Source: Patescibacteria group bacterium
GTDB lineage: Bacteria; Patescibacteria; UBA1384; JAMDBS01
Length of the DNA stretch: 6,408 nucleotides
Assembly (NCBI GenBank): GCA_023487325.1
Contig: JAMDBS010000089.1
Coordinates: 1-6,408 of the forward strand
Reading direction: 5' to 3'
In this document: positions 1 to 6,026 of the stretch, piece after piece
Numbering within the stretch: position 1 is the first letter of the stretch
Layout of the letters: each line of letters starts with the position of its first letter
Position numbers and translations under genes: made by a program
Notes under the pieces: generated by a model
What the model saw: the letters and a program-made list of their open reading frames with translations, nothing else
Database searches by the model: none
Told to the model about the DNA's origin: nothing

Positions 1-832
1 AATTAGTTAAATTTTTAGATAATATTACTTTTAAGGGGAAACGGATAGTGGCGGTGATAATGCGATTGAGGCGTTTAGGTTCGATAAATAATCTAAATAG
101 CCATTCCAGGCCAGTTTTTTGCATCCATTTTGGGGCGCGTTTGATGCGGCCGGAAATAAAATCAAAACTACCCCCTACTCCTATCATAGCTGGCACGTTT
201 AGTTCTTTTTTGAATTTAGCGATGAACTTGTCTTGCTTGGGAGCACCGTAGGCTACCAGTAAAATATCGGGGCTTAGGGCTTTTATCTTAGCAACTAATT
301 TTTTCGCAAAATTATCCTTGTTAAATTTAATATTTGCTTGGGGAAATTCAGATTGGCCTTCGGAAATTCCCACAATTTTTAAATTCGGATATTTTGTTTT
401 TAAAATTAATGCTGCCTGTTCGGCGACACCGGGTTTTCCACCCAAGAAATAGAATTTATAACCCTTACTTTCCCCTGTTTGGGCGAGTTTCCAAATTAAA
501 TCAATCCCCGTAACGCGTTGCGTCAAGACGCTAGACGCTAGACGCTGGTCGCTAGATGTTGATTTTTGACTCGTTGACTCTCGACTTTCCACTCTCGACT
601 TTTCTATAAATTTTGATGCCCATATCAAACCCGCACCGTCAGGCACGCATAAATCGGCATTGTTGATAATTTTTTTAAATTCAACATCTTTTTGCGCTGC
701 CATAATATATTCCGGATTAACAGTGCAAATTTGGTGCGGTTTTTTTGATTTAATAAACCCATCGATTATATCGATGGCTTGTTTTATATCGACAAGGTTG
801 ATATTAATATCTAAAATTTGTATTTTATCCAT
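1..832 (-). CDS. WecG/TagA/CpsF-family glycosyltransferase, 3' end beyond window
   Basis: The frame is open for 277 codons from ATG at 832 to the left edge, with no stop reached. Family enzymes transfer a sugar (N-acetylmannosamine in the studied TagA) from a UDP donor to an undecaprenyl-linked acceptor at the inner membrane face. Visible family signatures are TVNPEY (37-42), PDGAG (64-68), RVTGIDL (106-112), FLGGKPGV (129-136), YGAPKQDKF (195-203), GVGGSFDFISG (218-228), RAPKWM (232-237) and the C-terminal GLEWLFRLFIEPKR (241-254). T37, N39 and D65 match positions important in characterised TagA. Residues 77-102 are a Ser/Arg/Glu-rich insert, encoded by a 7-nt-periodic repeat, where the family normally has only a few residues. 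No Shine-Dalgarno is evident before the ATG. The length already exceeds typical members by about the size of the insert, so the stop is probably close. The family is confident; donor and acceptor are inferred and the product could differ. Confidence 0.88.
   Translation of the reverse strand, partial: MDKIQILDININLVDIKQAIDIIDGFIKSKKPHQICTVNPEYIMAAQKDVEFKKIINNADLCVPDGAGLIWASKFIEKSRVESRESTSQKSTSSDQRLASSVLTQRVTGIDLIWKLAQTGESKGYKFYFLGGKPGVAEQAALILKTKYPNLKIVGISEGQSEFPQANIKFNKDNFAKKLVAKIKALSPDILLVAYGAPKQDKFIAKFKKELNVPAMIGVGGSFDFISGRIKRAPKWMQKTGLEWLFRLFIEPKRLNRIITATIRFPLKVILSKNLTN
527..604. repeat. Heptanucleotide-periodic tract inside the TagA-like gene
   Basis: On the plus strand the tract splits into successive units GACGCTA, GACGCTA, GACGCTG, GTCGCTA, GATGTTG, ATTTTTG, ACTCGTTG, ACTCTCG, ACTTTCC, ACTCTCG, ACTTTTC. 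That is ten 7-nt units and one 8-nt unit, 78 nt in total. It corresponds exactly to codons 77-102 of the minus-strand glycosyltransferase and contains no stop in that frame. The left boundary is soft: two more heptads (513-526, ACGCGTT and GCGTCAA) may belong to it but overlap conserved RVTG codons. Part of it (576-600) closely resembles 6061-6085. It is not a CRISPR array: there are no long identical repeats and no spacers. Confidence 0.75.
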
Positions 833-857
833 TTAAAATAATAATTACTGTAATAGT

Positions 858-885
858 AATATAATAATTAAAGATAATTAATCAA
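858..885 (-). promoter_or_regulatory. Possible sigma70-type promoter for the TagA-like gene
   Basis: On the minus strand TTGATT (880-885) and TATATT (858-863) are separated by 16 nt. Transcription would start near 851, giving a leader of about 20 nt before the ATG at 832. The site lies just beyond the stop of the 58-residue gene. The surrounding sequence is very AT-rich, so a chance match is quite possible. A weak AT-only hairpin (844-860) overlaps the -10 region. Confidence 0.3.
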
Positions 886-888
886 AGA

Positions 889-1065
889 TTATTTATTATT
901 GGGTTTTAGATAGATGCCCCATAAAGCTAAAACAGTAGCAATGAGCATCCATTGGGTAGAGGCAAGTTCGATATTGTAGCCAAAATAACCAACGCCAGCG
1001 AAAATTACCGCCACAACCGACAAGCCAATAAATAAATCACCAACACCAAATCTGTGTTTGTACAT
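889..1065 (-). CDS. Small two-helix membrane protein (58 aa), function unknown
   Basis: The protein begins MYKHRFGVGD, followed by a hydrophobic segment at about residues 11-30, a short polar link NIELASTQ, a second hydrophobic segment at about 38-53, and a KPNNK tail. A two-helix hairpin in the cytoplasmic membrane is predicted. The frame extends upstream to 1128, but that extension lies over the 3' end of the cysteine-rich gene and reads as ordinary hydrophilic sequence. ATG at 1065 has an AGGAA Shine-Dalgarno at 1074-1078 and is preferred. It begins 20 nt after the stop of the cysteine-rich gene, so the two are probably co-transcribed. I recognise no named family. It could be a conserved small CPR membrane protein. 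Confidence 0.7.
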   Translation of the reverse strand: MYKHRFGVGDLFIGLSVVAVIFAGVGYFGYNIELASTQWMLIATVLALWGIYLKPNNK

Positions 1066-1073
1066 AATTATTT

Positions 1074-1078
1074 TTCCT
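1074..1078 (-). promoter_or_regulatory. Ribosome binding site fixing the start of the 58-aa membrane protein
   Basis: AGGAA on the minus strand, 8 nt before ATG at 1065. It favours this internal start over the longer frame beginning at 1128, whose first codons overlap the cysteine-rich gene. Confidence 0.55.
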
Positions 1079-1085
1079 ATACTGA

Positions 1086-1229
1086 TTATTTTTCTGCTTG
1101 AGCTTTCTTTTTGCATCCACAAGAGCAATTTTCATCACACGAGCAGCAATGGTAACATACTTCTGGCTGGCATTTGCAGCGGTTTTCCTCATTTAGAGGC
1201 ATACCGCAAGCACATTTTTCTTCGCTCAT
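1086..1229 (-). CDS. Cysteine-rich metallothionein-like mini-protein (47 aa)
   Basis: The ORF runs from ATG at 1229 to TAA at 1086-1088. It begins MSEEKCACGMPLNEEN and ends with a Lys-rich tail. Eleven of 47 residues are cysteine (6, 8, 18, 20, 25, 28, 29, 31, 35, 37, 39), mostly as CxC pairs (C6-C8, C18-C20, C29-C31, C35-C37-C39), plus one His at 27. This spacing suits thiolate binding of soft metals such as Zn, Cu or Cd, as in bacterial metallothioneins. The KCAC opening recalls SmtA-type proteins, but the rest does not align convincingly. There is no signal peptide, so it is presumably cytoplasmic. A strong AGGAGG (1235-1240) sits 5 nt upstream of the ATG, good evidence that it is translated. 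The next gene begins 20 nt downstream. Metal binding is inferred from composition only; a small zinc-ribbon or iron-sulfur protein is an alternative. Confidence 0.75.
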   Translation of the reverse strand: MSEEKCACGMPLNEENRCKCQPEVCYHCCSCDENCSCGCKKKAQAEK

Positions 1230-1234
1230 AATTT

Positions 1235-1240
1235 CCTCCT
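1235..1240 (-). promoter_or_regulatory. Strong Shine-Dalgarno of the cysteine-rich gene
   Basis: AGGAGG on the minus strand, 5 nt before ATG at 1229. It is the best ribosome binding site in the window and the main support for this very short gene being real. It follows immediately after the palindromic repeat at 1242-1264. Confidence 0.75.
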
Positions 1241-1241
1241 C

Positions 1242-1264
1242 TGCCCTGAGTCTATCGAAGGGCA
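1242..1264. repeat. Short palindromic CTGAG/CGAAGG-type intergenic repeat
   Basis: TGCCCT and AGGGCA form a 6-bp inverted repeat around a core reading CTGAGTCTATCGAAGG on the plus strand. It resembles the dispersed repeat, with core like CCTTCGACAAGCTCAGG, that I know from intergenic regions of many bacterial genomes. It sits between the stop of the DUF5652-like gene (1269) and the Shine-Dalgarno of the cysteine-rich gene. On the minus-strand transcript it would form a hairpin directly 5' of the ribosome binding site. It is followed by T-runs only on the plus strand, where no gene ends. Confidence 0.6.
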
Positions 1265-1268
1265 TTTT

Positions 1269-1502
1269 TTATTTTTTTAATTTTTTATCATATTTGGCAA
1301 ATATGTAGATATACAGAATTTCTAATATCCCTAAGGTATTAACAAGGATAAAAACAATAAACCAAACAACAGAATTATTACGTGCCGATTTCCAAAGGGC
1401 AAACGCTTTCCAAATTAGCGACCAAATCCATAATAGAATCCATAACCACATCCAGGCAAAGGGCGAGGCAAAATAACGCATCATCATGTTGTAATCAAAC
1501 AT
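1269..1502 (-). CDS. DUF5652-like small membrane protein (77 aa)
   Basis: The protein has two hydrophobic helices: about residues 13-35 (very Trp-rich, AWMWLWILLWIWSLIWKAF) and about 46-69 (VWFIVFILVNTLGILEILYI). They flank a basic link WKSARNN, and the tail is Lys-rich. The pattern WKA.ALWKSARNN...WF...VNTLGILEI.YI resembles the DUF5652 family, and more loosely the PLDc_N-type membrane hairpin; the assignment is from memory of the pattern. The function is unknown. The ATG is embedded in the end of the upstream gene: the sequence ATGTTTGA holds both this start and the preceding TGA stop, an 8-nt overlap. AAAGGAG (1507-1513) lies 4 nt upstream, inside the upstream gene's last codons. Translational coupling to that gene is likely. 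Confidence 0.75.
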   Translation of the reverse strand: MFDYNMMMRYFASPFAWMWLWILLWIWSLIWKAFALWKSARNNSVVWFIVFILVNTLGILEILYIYIFAKYDKKLKK

Positions 1503-2502
1503 TTTTCTCCTTTATTTTAGGTTTAATTATAACCGCTATAATATAGAAAATTATCGCAATAAGAATTATTCCAATACTAATATAAGTAATTCGATTAGCA
1601 AAACCGGAAAGAACTGCCGCTACGAGTTTGTTAGCAAGATCGGATAATCCTGCCGGCAAATTCCAGGTTGAGCCCTTAATAAAGGCAGAAATAATCAAGT
1701 TGGCGGTCGCGGAACTTAAAAGTAGAATCCCGGGGATTAATAAGGTCGTTGCCAGCCAGCGTAAAAGTGATGGAAGGGGCTTAAATATAAGTAGGGCGAT
1801 TAAAATAAAAAGAACTGCACTGGTAATTGCCGCCGCAATCCACCCGATATTAAAAAAACTGATAAATTGGCGAATCGGCGTGAGCGTGCTCGGGCCATTT
1901 TGCGGGTTTAAAATAGTGCCAATGTTCCATGTGTCTGGTATGCCGCTGGCTAAGTTTTCTTGTTTGCTTTCAGGATTTTTGTTTATTTCTACCAGTAGCT
2001 GATCGACGCTCATATTTTTAGGCCGGCAATTAAGATCATTATTATTATTGGTTTGAGTGCTTGATGTGCATTCGGGCAGAGTAGAAACCTGCGCTTTTAA
2101 TAAGGTTATTTGAAATTTTTCTAAACCACTTTTAATTTGCTTTAAATCAATTGTGGCCTGAATTTGATTACTTTTGCCGTTTAAATAATTTAAAACTTCA
2201 CTAATAACTAGTTGGGCATTAATTTTTAGCCAATCGCGTGTAACCGATTCTTTGACAGCATTGGCAATGTCTTGTTCGTTTAACGGTAGTTGCTGGGGTT
2301 GGTCTTTGCCTTGGCTTAGTGTCTGTAACAATATTTTTGGCGCGGAATTTAAAACCTGATCGTAGATATTATTTTTATCGAGCTGTTTGGATAGATGATT
2401 AGGATTAAGAACAGTACTTTTTAAGCTCCAGCCAATTACAGTTAAAATAAAAATAGGCACAAATAGAATAATTAAAAACACCGCTACTGATTTTCGACAC
2501 AT
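1495..2502 (-). CDS. Four-helix membrane protein with large extracytoplasmic domain, function unknown
   Basis: This is a 335-residue protein with an N-terminal hydrophobic segment (about 7-27, uncleaved anchor or signal), then a polar domain (28-215) probably outside the membrane, then three membrane helices (about 218-240, 247-273 and 304-327) and a basic KPKIKEKN tail inside. The polar domain contains VLNPNHLSKQL, a mixed helical region, and two cysteines, C145 and C159 (LPEC...NCRP), either side of a low-complexity NNNN run encoded by ATT repeats on the plus strand. The cysteines could form a disulfide. I know proteins of this general layout from CPR genomes but cannot name a family. GAGG (2508-2511) lies 5 nt before the ATG. 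The gene starts 16 nt after the GT4 gene and ends in TGA overlapping the next start, so it is in an operon. A role in envelope or glycan assembly is context only. Confidence 0.8.
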   Translation of the reverse strand: MCRKSVAVFLIILFVPIFILTVIGWSLKSTVLNPNHLSKQLDKNNIYDQVLNSAPKILLQTLSQGKDQPQQLPLNEQDIANAVKESVTRDWLKINAQLVISEVLNYLNGKSNQIQATIDLKQIKSGLEKFQITLLKAQVSTLPECTSSTQTNNNNDLNCRPKNMSVDQLLVEINKNPESKQENLASGIPDTWNIGTILNPQNGPSTLTPIRQFISFFNIGWIAAAITSAVLFILIALLIFKPLPSLLRWLATTLLIPGILLLSSATANLIISAFIKGSTWNLPAGLSDLANKLVAAVLSGFANRITYISIGIILIAIIFYIIAVIIKPKIKEKNV

Positions 2503-2518
2503 TTTAACCTCAAATATA

Positions 2519-3628
2519 TTAATTGATATTTTCTAAAACTCTAAGAGTCTTATTGGCTGCTTTTTCCCAAGAAAACATACTAGCCCTTACCAATCCTTTA
2601 GACTGAAGCGATTTTTTTAAAGCCTGAGAGTTAATTATTTTCGAGAGTGCAGCAGCCATTTCCAGGGGTTTATGCGGGTTAATTAATAAGGCGGAAGAAC
2701 CAGTAATTTCGGGAATGGATGTGTTGTTGGAAGCTACAACCGGGACGTTACAAGCCATTGCTTCAATAACTGGTAAGCCAAAACCCTCAAAAAATGTAGG
2801 GAAAAAGAATATATCGGCATTTTTCATCCACAATGATAATTCATCTTCCGGCGTATATCCTAATTCTATTATATCATTTTGAATGTTTTTTGATAAGCGG
2901 TTTTTTTCTTCATCAAATTCTTCGTAGCCATATCCCCTTTTCCCTGCCAGCACAAGTTTGTGTTTAATTTTTTGTTCTTTACGCAATAGCTGATAGGTTT
3001 TTAATATTCCTAGCAGATTTTTCTTTTTTTCTAGCCGACCGATGAAAAATATATATGGCGCATATTTCTGTATTTTTGGATTTATTTCCATGGGCTTGAC
3101 TGGGCGATAAATTTCTTGATTGTAGCCGTGGTGGATAACGGTTATTTTATCGGGATTTATTTTGTAAGTTTTAAGCAAATCGTCTTTGGTGTATTGGGAA
3201 GGAGCAATAATTTTTTTCGCTTTACGGGCAGAAAAATCCATACAAAAATTATGGTATTTTCGCTCTAGCGGCGTATAAAGCTCGGGAAAATACTTAAAAC
3301 CTAAATCATGCAGAGTTACCACAATATTTTTAGGGTGAATAAAGGGTATGGTATGAGCCGGCTCAAAAATAACATCTGGTTTAGGACTACCAAAAACTAG
3401 TTCGACTGAGAGGCGAATTTGGCTCCATAATTTAGGAAATGGCATTATTTTCCAAGAAAAATTTTTAGGCAATTCGGCTAATTTGCCTTTTGGTTCAATT
3501 GGAGAATATAGAACGTATTTGTTTTTTTTATCGATCCTGGAAAGCCAATAAATAATTTCTTCCGAGTAGTACTCGGTGCCGGTTTTTTGTTCTTTAGTTG
3601 CCCGTGAAGCATCGATTCCAATTAACAT
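2519..3628 (-). CDS. GT4-type (glycosyl transferases group 1) glycosyltransferase
   Basis: A 369-residue GT-B fold enzyme that transfers a sugar from an activated nucleotide donor, with retention of configuration, in cell-surface glycan or glycolipid synthesis. Numbered from the chosen start: N-terminal GIDASRA (4-10) and the TGTEYY loop (16-21), HDLGFKYFPE (107-116), HHGYN (166-170), the phosphate-contact motif GRLEKKKN (197-204), LAGKRGYG (227-234), and the donor-binding E-x7-E motif EGFGLPVIE (281-289), followed by ACNVPVVASN and PEI. There is no signal peptide and no membrane helix, so it should be cytoplasmic or peripherally bound. The frame also has an ATG at 3634, but AGGA (3636-3639) is only 1 nt from that codon and 7 nt from ATG at 3628. 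The latter also gives the usual MLIGIDASRA opening. It lies between mreB and the four-helix membrane protein. The exact sugar and acceptor cannot be read from the sequence. Confidence 0.9.
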   Translation of the reverse strand: MLIGIDASRATKEQKTGTEYYSEEIIYWLSRIDKKNKYVLYSPIEPKGKLAELPKNFSWKIMPFPKLWSQIRLSVELVFGSPKPDVIFEPAHTIPFIHPKNIVVTLHDLGFKYFPELYTPLERKYHNFCMDFSARKAKKIIAPSQYTKDDLLKTYKINPDKITVIHHGYNQEIYRPVKPMEINPKIQKYAPYIFFIGRLEKKKNLLGILKTYQLLRKEQKIKHKLVLAGKRGYGYEEFDEEKNRLSKNIQNDIIELGYTPEDELSLWMKNADIFFFPTFFEGFGLPVIEAMACNVPVVASNNTSIPEITGSSALLINPHKPLEMAAALSKIINSQALKKSLQSKGLVRASMFSWEKAANKTLRVLENIN

Positions 3629-3635
3629 AAACATA

Positions 3636-3639
3636 TCCT
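3636..3639 (-). promoter_or_regulatory. Ribosome binding site deciding the GT4 start
   Basis: AGGA on the minus strand lies 7 nt before ATG at 3628 but only 1 nt before ATG at 3634. The spacing favours the second ATG, two codons shorter. Confidence 0.5.
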
Positions 3640-3675
3640 ATGAATTACAAAATAAACTAAGCATAAATATTGAAT

Positions 3676-4683
3676 TTATTTAGCCCAGAGGACGGATTTT
3701 TTGTAAGCATTTAGATTTTCCACGGCAATTCCCGTGCCTTTGGCCACACAAAGTAAGGGTTCGTCGGCAATTTGACAGGGTACACCGGTAACTTTAGTAA
3801 ATAATTGATCGATATTTCTTAGTAATGCCCCGCCGCCAGTAATAATTAAACCTTTGTCCATGACATCGGAGGCTAATTCTGGCGGTGTTTTTTGTAAAAC
3901 CGATTTAACAGCTAAAATTATTTCATTTAGCACGGATTTTAAGGCAGTGACGGTATCGGTCGTGGAAACCATAATACTTTCTGGCAAGCCAGAGATTACA
4001 TTACAGCCGGAAACTTCCATTGACAAATCTTTTTTGAGTGGTAATGCTGCACCAATTTTAATTTTAATTTCTTCAGCTGTCTGCTCGCCGATAACCAAGT
4101 TATATTTTTTGCGAATATAAGCAGAAATTGCCTCATCCATTTTGTTTCCTCCCACCCTAACCGAAGTTGAAGCAACGATATCGCCTAATGCTATCACTGC
4201 CACTTCGGAAGTGCCGCCGCCAATATCGATGATCATGTTGCCGGAAGGGCTGGCGATAGGCACGCCAGCACCTAAAGCAGCGGCAATCGGCTCTTTAATA
4301 ACATAGGCATTTTTTGCGCCGGCTGCTAGTGAAGCATCAACAACGGCTCTTTTTTCAGTTGAAGTTACACCCGCAGGGATGGCTATCATGATATCTGGCT
4401 TAATAAATCGTATTTTTCCGGATAATTTATTAATAAAATATTTTAACATTGCCTGCGTGATTTTATAATTAGCGATTACTCCATCTTTTAAAGGGTGGCT
4501 GGCAGCAATTGATTCTGGCGTGCGGCCAATCATTATTTTTGCTTCTTTGCCGATAGCCATAACTTTATTATTTACTGCGTCAAGCGCGACCACGGAGGGT
4601 TCATTGACGACTATCCCCTTTCCCGGGACGTAGATTAAAATATTCGTGGTGCCCAAATCTATTCCTAAACGTGTTAATAACAT
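3676..4683 (-). CDS. mreB: Rod shape-determining protein MreB (bacterial actin)
   Basis: The protein has 335 residues, a normal MreB length. MreB polymerises on the inner face of the membrane and positions the elongation machinery for side-wall peptidoglycan synthesis. Actin-fold signatures are phosphate-1 GIDLGTTN (7-14), PAGVTSTEKRAV (103-114), KEPIAAALGAG (130-140) with the expected catalytic E131, phosphate-2 IDIGGGTSEVAVI (152-164) with D153, VRVGGNKMDEAI (176-187), GEQTAEEIKIKIG (199-211), and the adenosine motif ITGGGALLRNID (281-292). The N-terminus is short with no amphipathic helix, as in Gram-positive MreB/Mbl, so membrane contact would rely on the domain-IA loop. The ATG follows the murA stop with no gap. 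AAAGGA (4689-4694) lies inside the last murA codons at a 5-nt spacing, which implies translational coupling. The usual mreC and mreD partners do not follow; a glycosyltransferase does. FtsA or DnaK-type relatives are excluded by length and motifs. Confidence 0.96.
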   Translation of the reverse strand: MLLTRLGIDLGTTNILIYVPGKGIVVNEPSVVALDAVNNKVMAIGKEAKIMIGRTPESIAASHPLKDGVIANYKITQAMLKYFINKLSGKIRFIKPDIMIAIPAGVTSTEKRAVVDASLAAGAKNAYVIKEPIAAALGAGVPIASPSGNMIIDIGGGTSEVAVIALGDIVASTSVRVGGNKMDEAISAYIRKKYNLVIGEQTAEEIKIKIGAALPLKKDLSMEVSGCNVISGLPESIMVSTTDTVTALKSVLNEIILAVKSVLQKTPPELASDVMDKGLIITGGGALLRNIDQLFTKVTGVPCQIADEPLLCVAKGTGIAVENLNAYKKSVLWAK

Positions 4684-5955
4684 TTAAATCCTTTTAATAT
4701 TGGCTCCTAATTTCTGTAACTTTTTTTCAATATTTTCGTAGCCACGGTCAATAGTTTCAATGTTGGAAATTTCAGTTGTTTCTTTAGCTATTAATCCAGC
4801 TAAAATTAAAGTTGCGCCGGCACGCAAATCGAATGATTTAATTTTAGCGCCGCGTAGTTTAGCTATACCGCTGATTTCTGCTGTATGTGCATCTAAGATA
4901 TTAATTTTAGCACCCATTTTTTTTAATTCAGATAAATATTGTAAGCGATTTTCGTACAGACTTTCGAATATTTTACTGGTTTTAGGGCATTGGGTTAATA
5001 AAACAGAAATTGGCGCCTGCAAATCGGTGGGGAATCCCGGGTAAGTACGAGTGTCGATTTTAATCGGGTGTAATTTTCGATAAGGCATAATTTTAACATT
5101 GGCGAATTGACCAGTTTGATTGACTAGCTGGAAATTTGCGCCGGCGGCTTCTAGTTTACTCAAAAACATTTCCATATGTTCAGGTACAATTTTTTTAATT
5201 GTTAAGTTGCCTTTTGTGATTATGCCAGCAATAATAAATGTGCCCGCTTCAATTCTATCAGGAATAACATTGACCTTTACGCCGCTTAAATGTGTTTTGC
5301 CAGCTACTTTAATTTCGTGGGTGCCGGCACCGCTAATTTTAACACCCATTTTCTTAAGCATTTGGGCTAAATTTTGTATTTCTGGTTCGGCTGCCGCCAT
5401 ATGAATTTCTGTTTTTTGATCTAATCCAGCACAAAACATTAAAATATTTTCTGTTCCGGTAACACTTAGTTGATCTAAAACTACTGTTTGGCTGTGTATT
5501 TTTTGGGGCGCAGTTAAATATACTAAATTATTTTTAATTTCTACTTTTACACCCATTTTTTGAAAAGCTTTCCAGTGAATATACACTGGCCGAGCGCCGA
5601 TAACACAACCCCCTGGTTGAGCAATAATTGCCTTATTAAATCGCGCCAAGAGCGGGCCAGCTAAAATAACCGAAGCGCGTAACTTTCCTACCAAATCAGT
5701 ATTTGGCTGATAACTATTTATTTTTGCCGGGTCAACAGAAAGAGAATTTTTTCCTGTCCAGATGACTTTGGCGCCAATACTCTTGAGAATATCTATCATT
5801 ACTTCAATATCTAAAATTCTCGGAACATTGCTTAACTTGCAAATTTTATTAGTTAAAATAGTGGCGGCAATCATTTTCAGAGCAGCATTTTTAGCACCGG
5901 ATATTGTCACAGTGCCATTTAATTTTTTTCCGCCTTCAATAATAAATTTAGGCAA
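4684..5955 (-). CDS. murA: UDP-N-acetylglucosamine 1-carboxyvinyltransferase MurA
   Basis: A 423-residue protein of standard length. It transfers enolpyruvate from PEP to UDP-GlcNAc, the first committed step of peptidoglycan synthesis in the cytoplasm. Signatures are SGAKNAALK (19-27) with K22 and N23, LRASVILAGPLLARF (92-106), the mobile active-site loop QPGGCVIGARPVYIH (113-127) with C117 as the PEP- and fosfomycin-reactive cysteine, YPGFPTDLQAP (305-315) with D311, DLRAGATLILAGLIA (376-390), and IDRGYENIEKKLQKLGA (402-418). The cysteine is retained rather than replaced by Asp, so fosfomycin sensitivity is predicted. The start is TTG at 5955, giving MPKFIIEGG, with AAGGA 6 nt upstream; the nearest ATG upstream (5980) is out of frame. 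It heads the leftward cluster under a good promoter and abuts mreB. EPSP synthase (AroA) is excluded by the Cys loop. Confidence 0.97.
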   Translation of the reverse strand: MPKFIIEGGKKLNGTVTISGAKNAALKMIAATILTNKICKLSNVPRILDIEVMIDILKSIGAKVIWTGKNSLSVDPAKINSYQPNTDLVGKLRASVILAGPLLARFNKAIIAQPGGCVIGARPVYIHWKAFQKMGVKVEIKNNLVYLTAPQKIHSQTVVLDQLSVTGTENILMFCAGLDQKTEIHMAAAEPEIQNLAQMLKKMGVKISGAGTHEIKVAGKTHLSGVKVNVIPDRIEAGTFIIAGIITKGNLTIKKIVPEHMEMFLSKLEAAGANFQLVNQTGQFANVKIMPYRKLHPIKIDTRTYPGFPTDLQAPISVLLTQCPKTSKIFESLYENRLQYLSELKKMGAKINILDAHTAEISGIAKLRGAKIKSFDLRAGATLILAGLIAKETTEISNIETIDRGYENIEKKLQKLGANIKRI

Positions 5956-5961
5956 ATTTTA

Positions 5962-5966
5962 TCCTT
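5962..5966 (-). promoter_or_regulatory. Ribosome binding site for the TTG start of murA
   Basis: AAGGA on the minus strand, 6 nt before TTG at 5955. It supports the non-ATG start. ATG at 5980 is out of frame and reaches a stop within 11 codons. Confidence 0.65.
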
Positions 5967-5997
5967 TTTATATATGACATAACTGTTATTTTGTTTT

Positions 5998-6026
5998 AGT
6001 ATATTTCAAAAATAAGAAAAATACAA
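5998..6026 (-). promoter_or_regulatory. Sigma70-type promoter for the murA-mreB cluster
   Basis: On the minus strand TTGTAT (6021-6026) and TATACT (5998-6003) are separated by 17 nt. Predicted transcription starts near 5991, leaving a leader of about 36 nt before the TTG start with its ribosome binding site. It is the best match in the intergenic region and correctly placed for the first gene of the leftward run. The AT-rich background limits certainty. Confidence 0.55.

Noticed and set aside
48..251. Plus-strand reading frame of 67 codons
   Set aside because: It lies antisense to the conserved C-terminal half of the TagA-like gene and has no domain-like sequence or ribosome binding site.
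527..604. CRISPR array or frameshifted pseudogene in the TagA-like gene
   Set aside because: The units are only 7-8 nt and drift in sequence with no spacers, and the reading frame stays open with all family motifs on both sides.
844..860. Inverted repeat ATTACT/AGTAAT with a 5-nt loop, possible terminator of the leftward cluster
   Set aside because: The stem is AT-only apart from one G-C pair, with no solid U-tract, in a region so AT-rich that such hairpins arise by chance.
1066..1128. N-terminal extension of the small two-helix protein (start at 1128)
   Set aside because: The extension overlaps the end of the cysteine-rich gene, lacks a ribosome binding site, and an AGGAA-supported ATG exists at 1065.
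1242..1285. Hairpin followed by T-runs on the plus strand, resembling an intrinsic terminator
   Set aside because: No plus-strand gene ends there. The T-run is on the wrong side for the leftward transcripts, and the hairpin is explained as a dispersed palindromic repeat.
1495..1497. TGA as a recoded glycine codon (Gracilibacteria/SR1 code)
   Set aside because: Reading through would enter the next gene out of its frame; TGA is positioned as a normal stop overlapping a start, and no gene here needs recoding.
1628..2002. Plus-strand frame of 124 codons
   Set aside because: It is the mirror of the four-helix membrane protein, which has better starts, coupling and composition.
3854..5977. Several plus-strand frames of 71-94 codons opposite mreB and murA
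   Set aside because: All are antisense to two unmistakable conserved genes and show no motif of their own.
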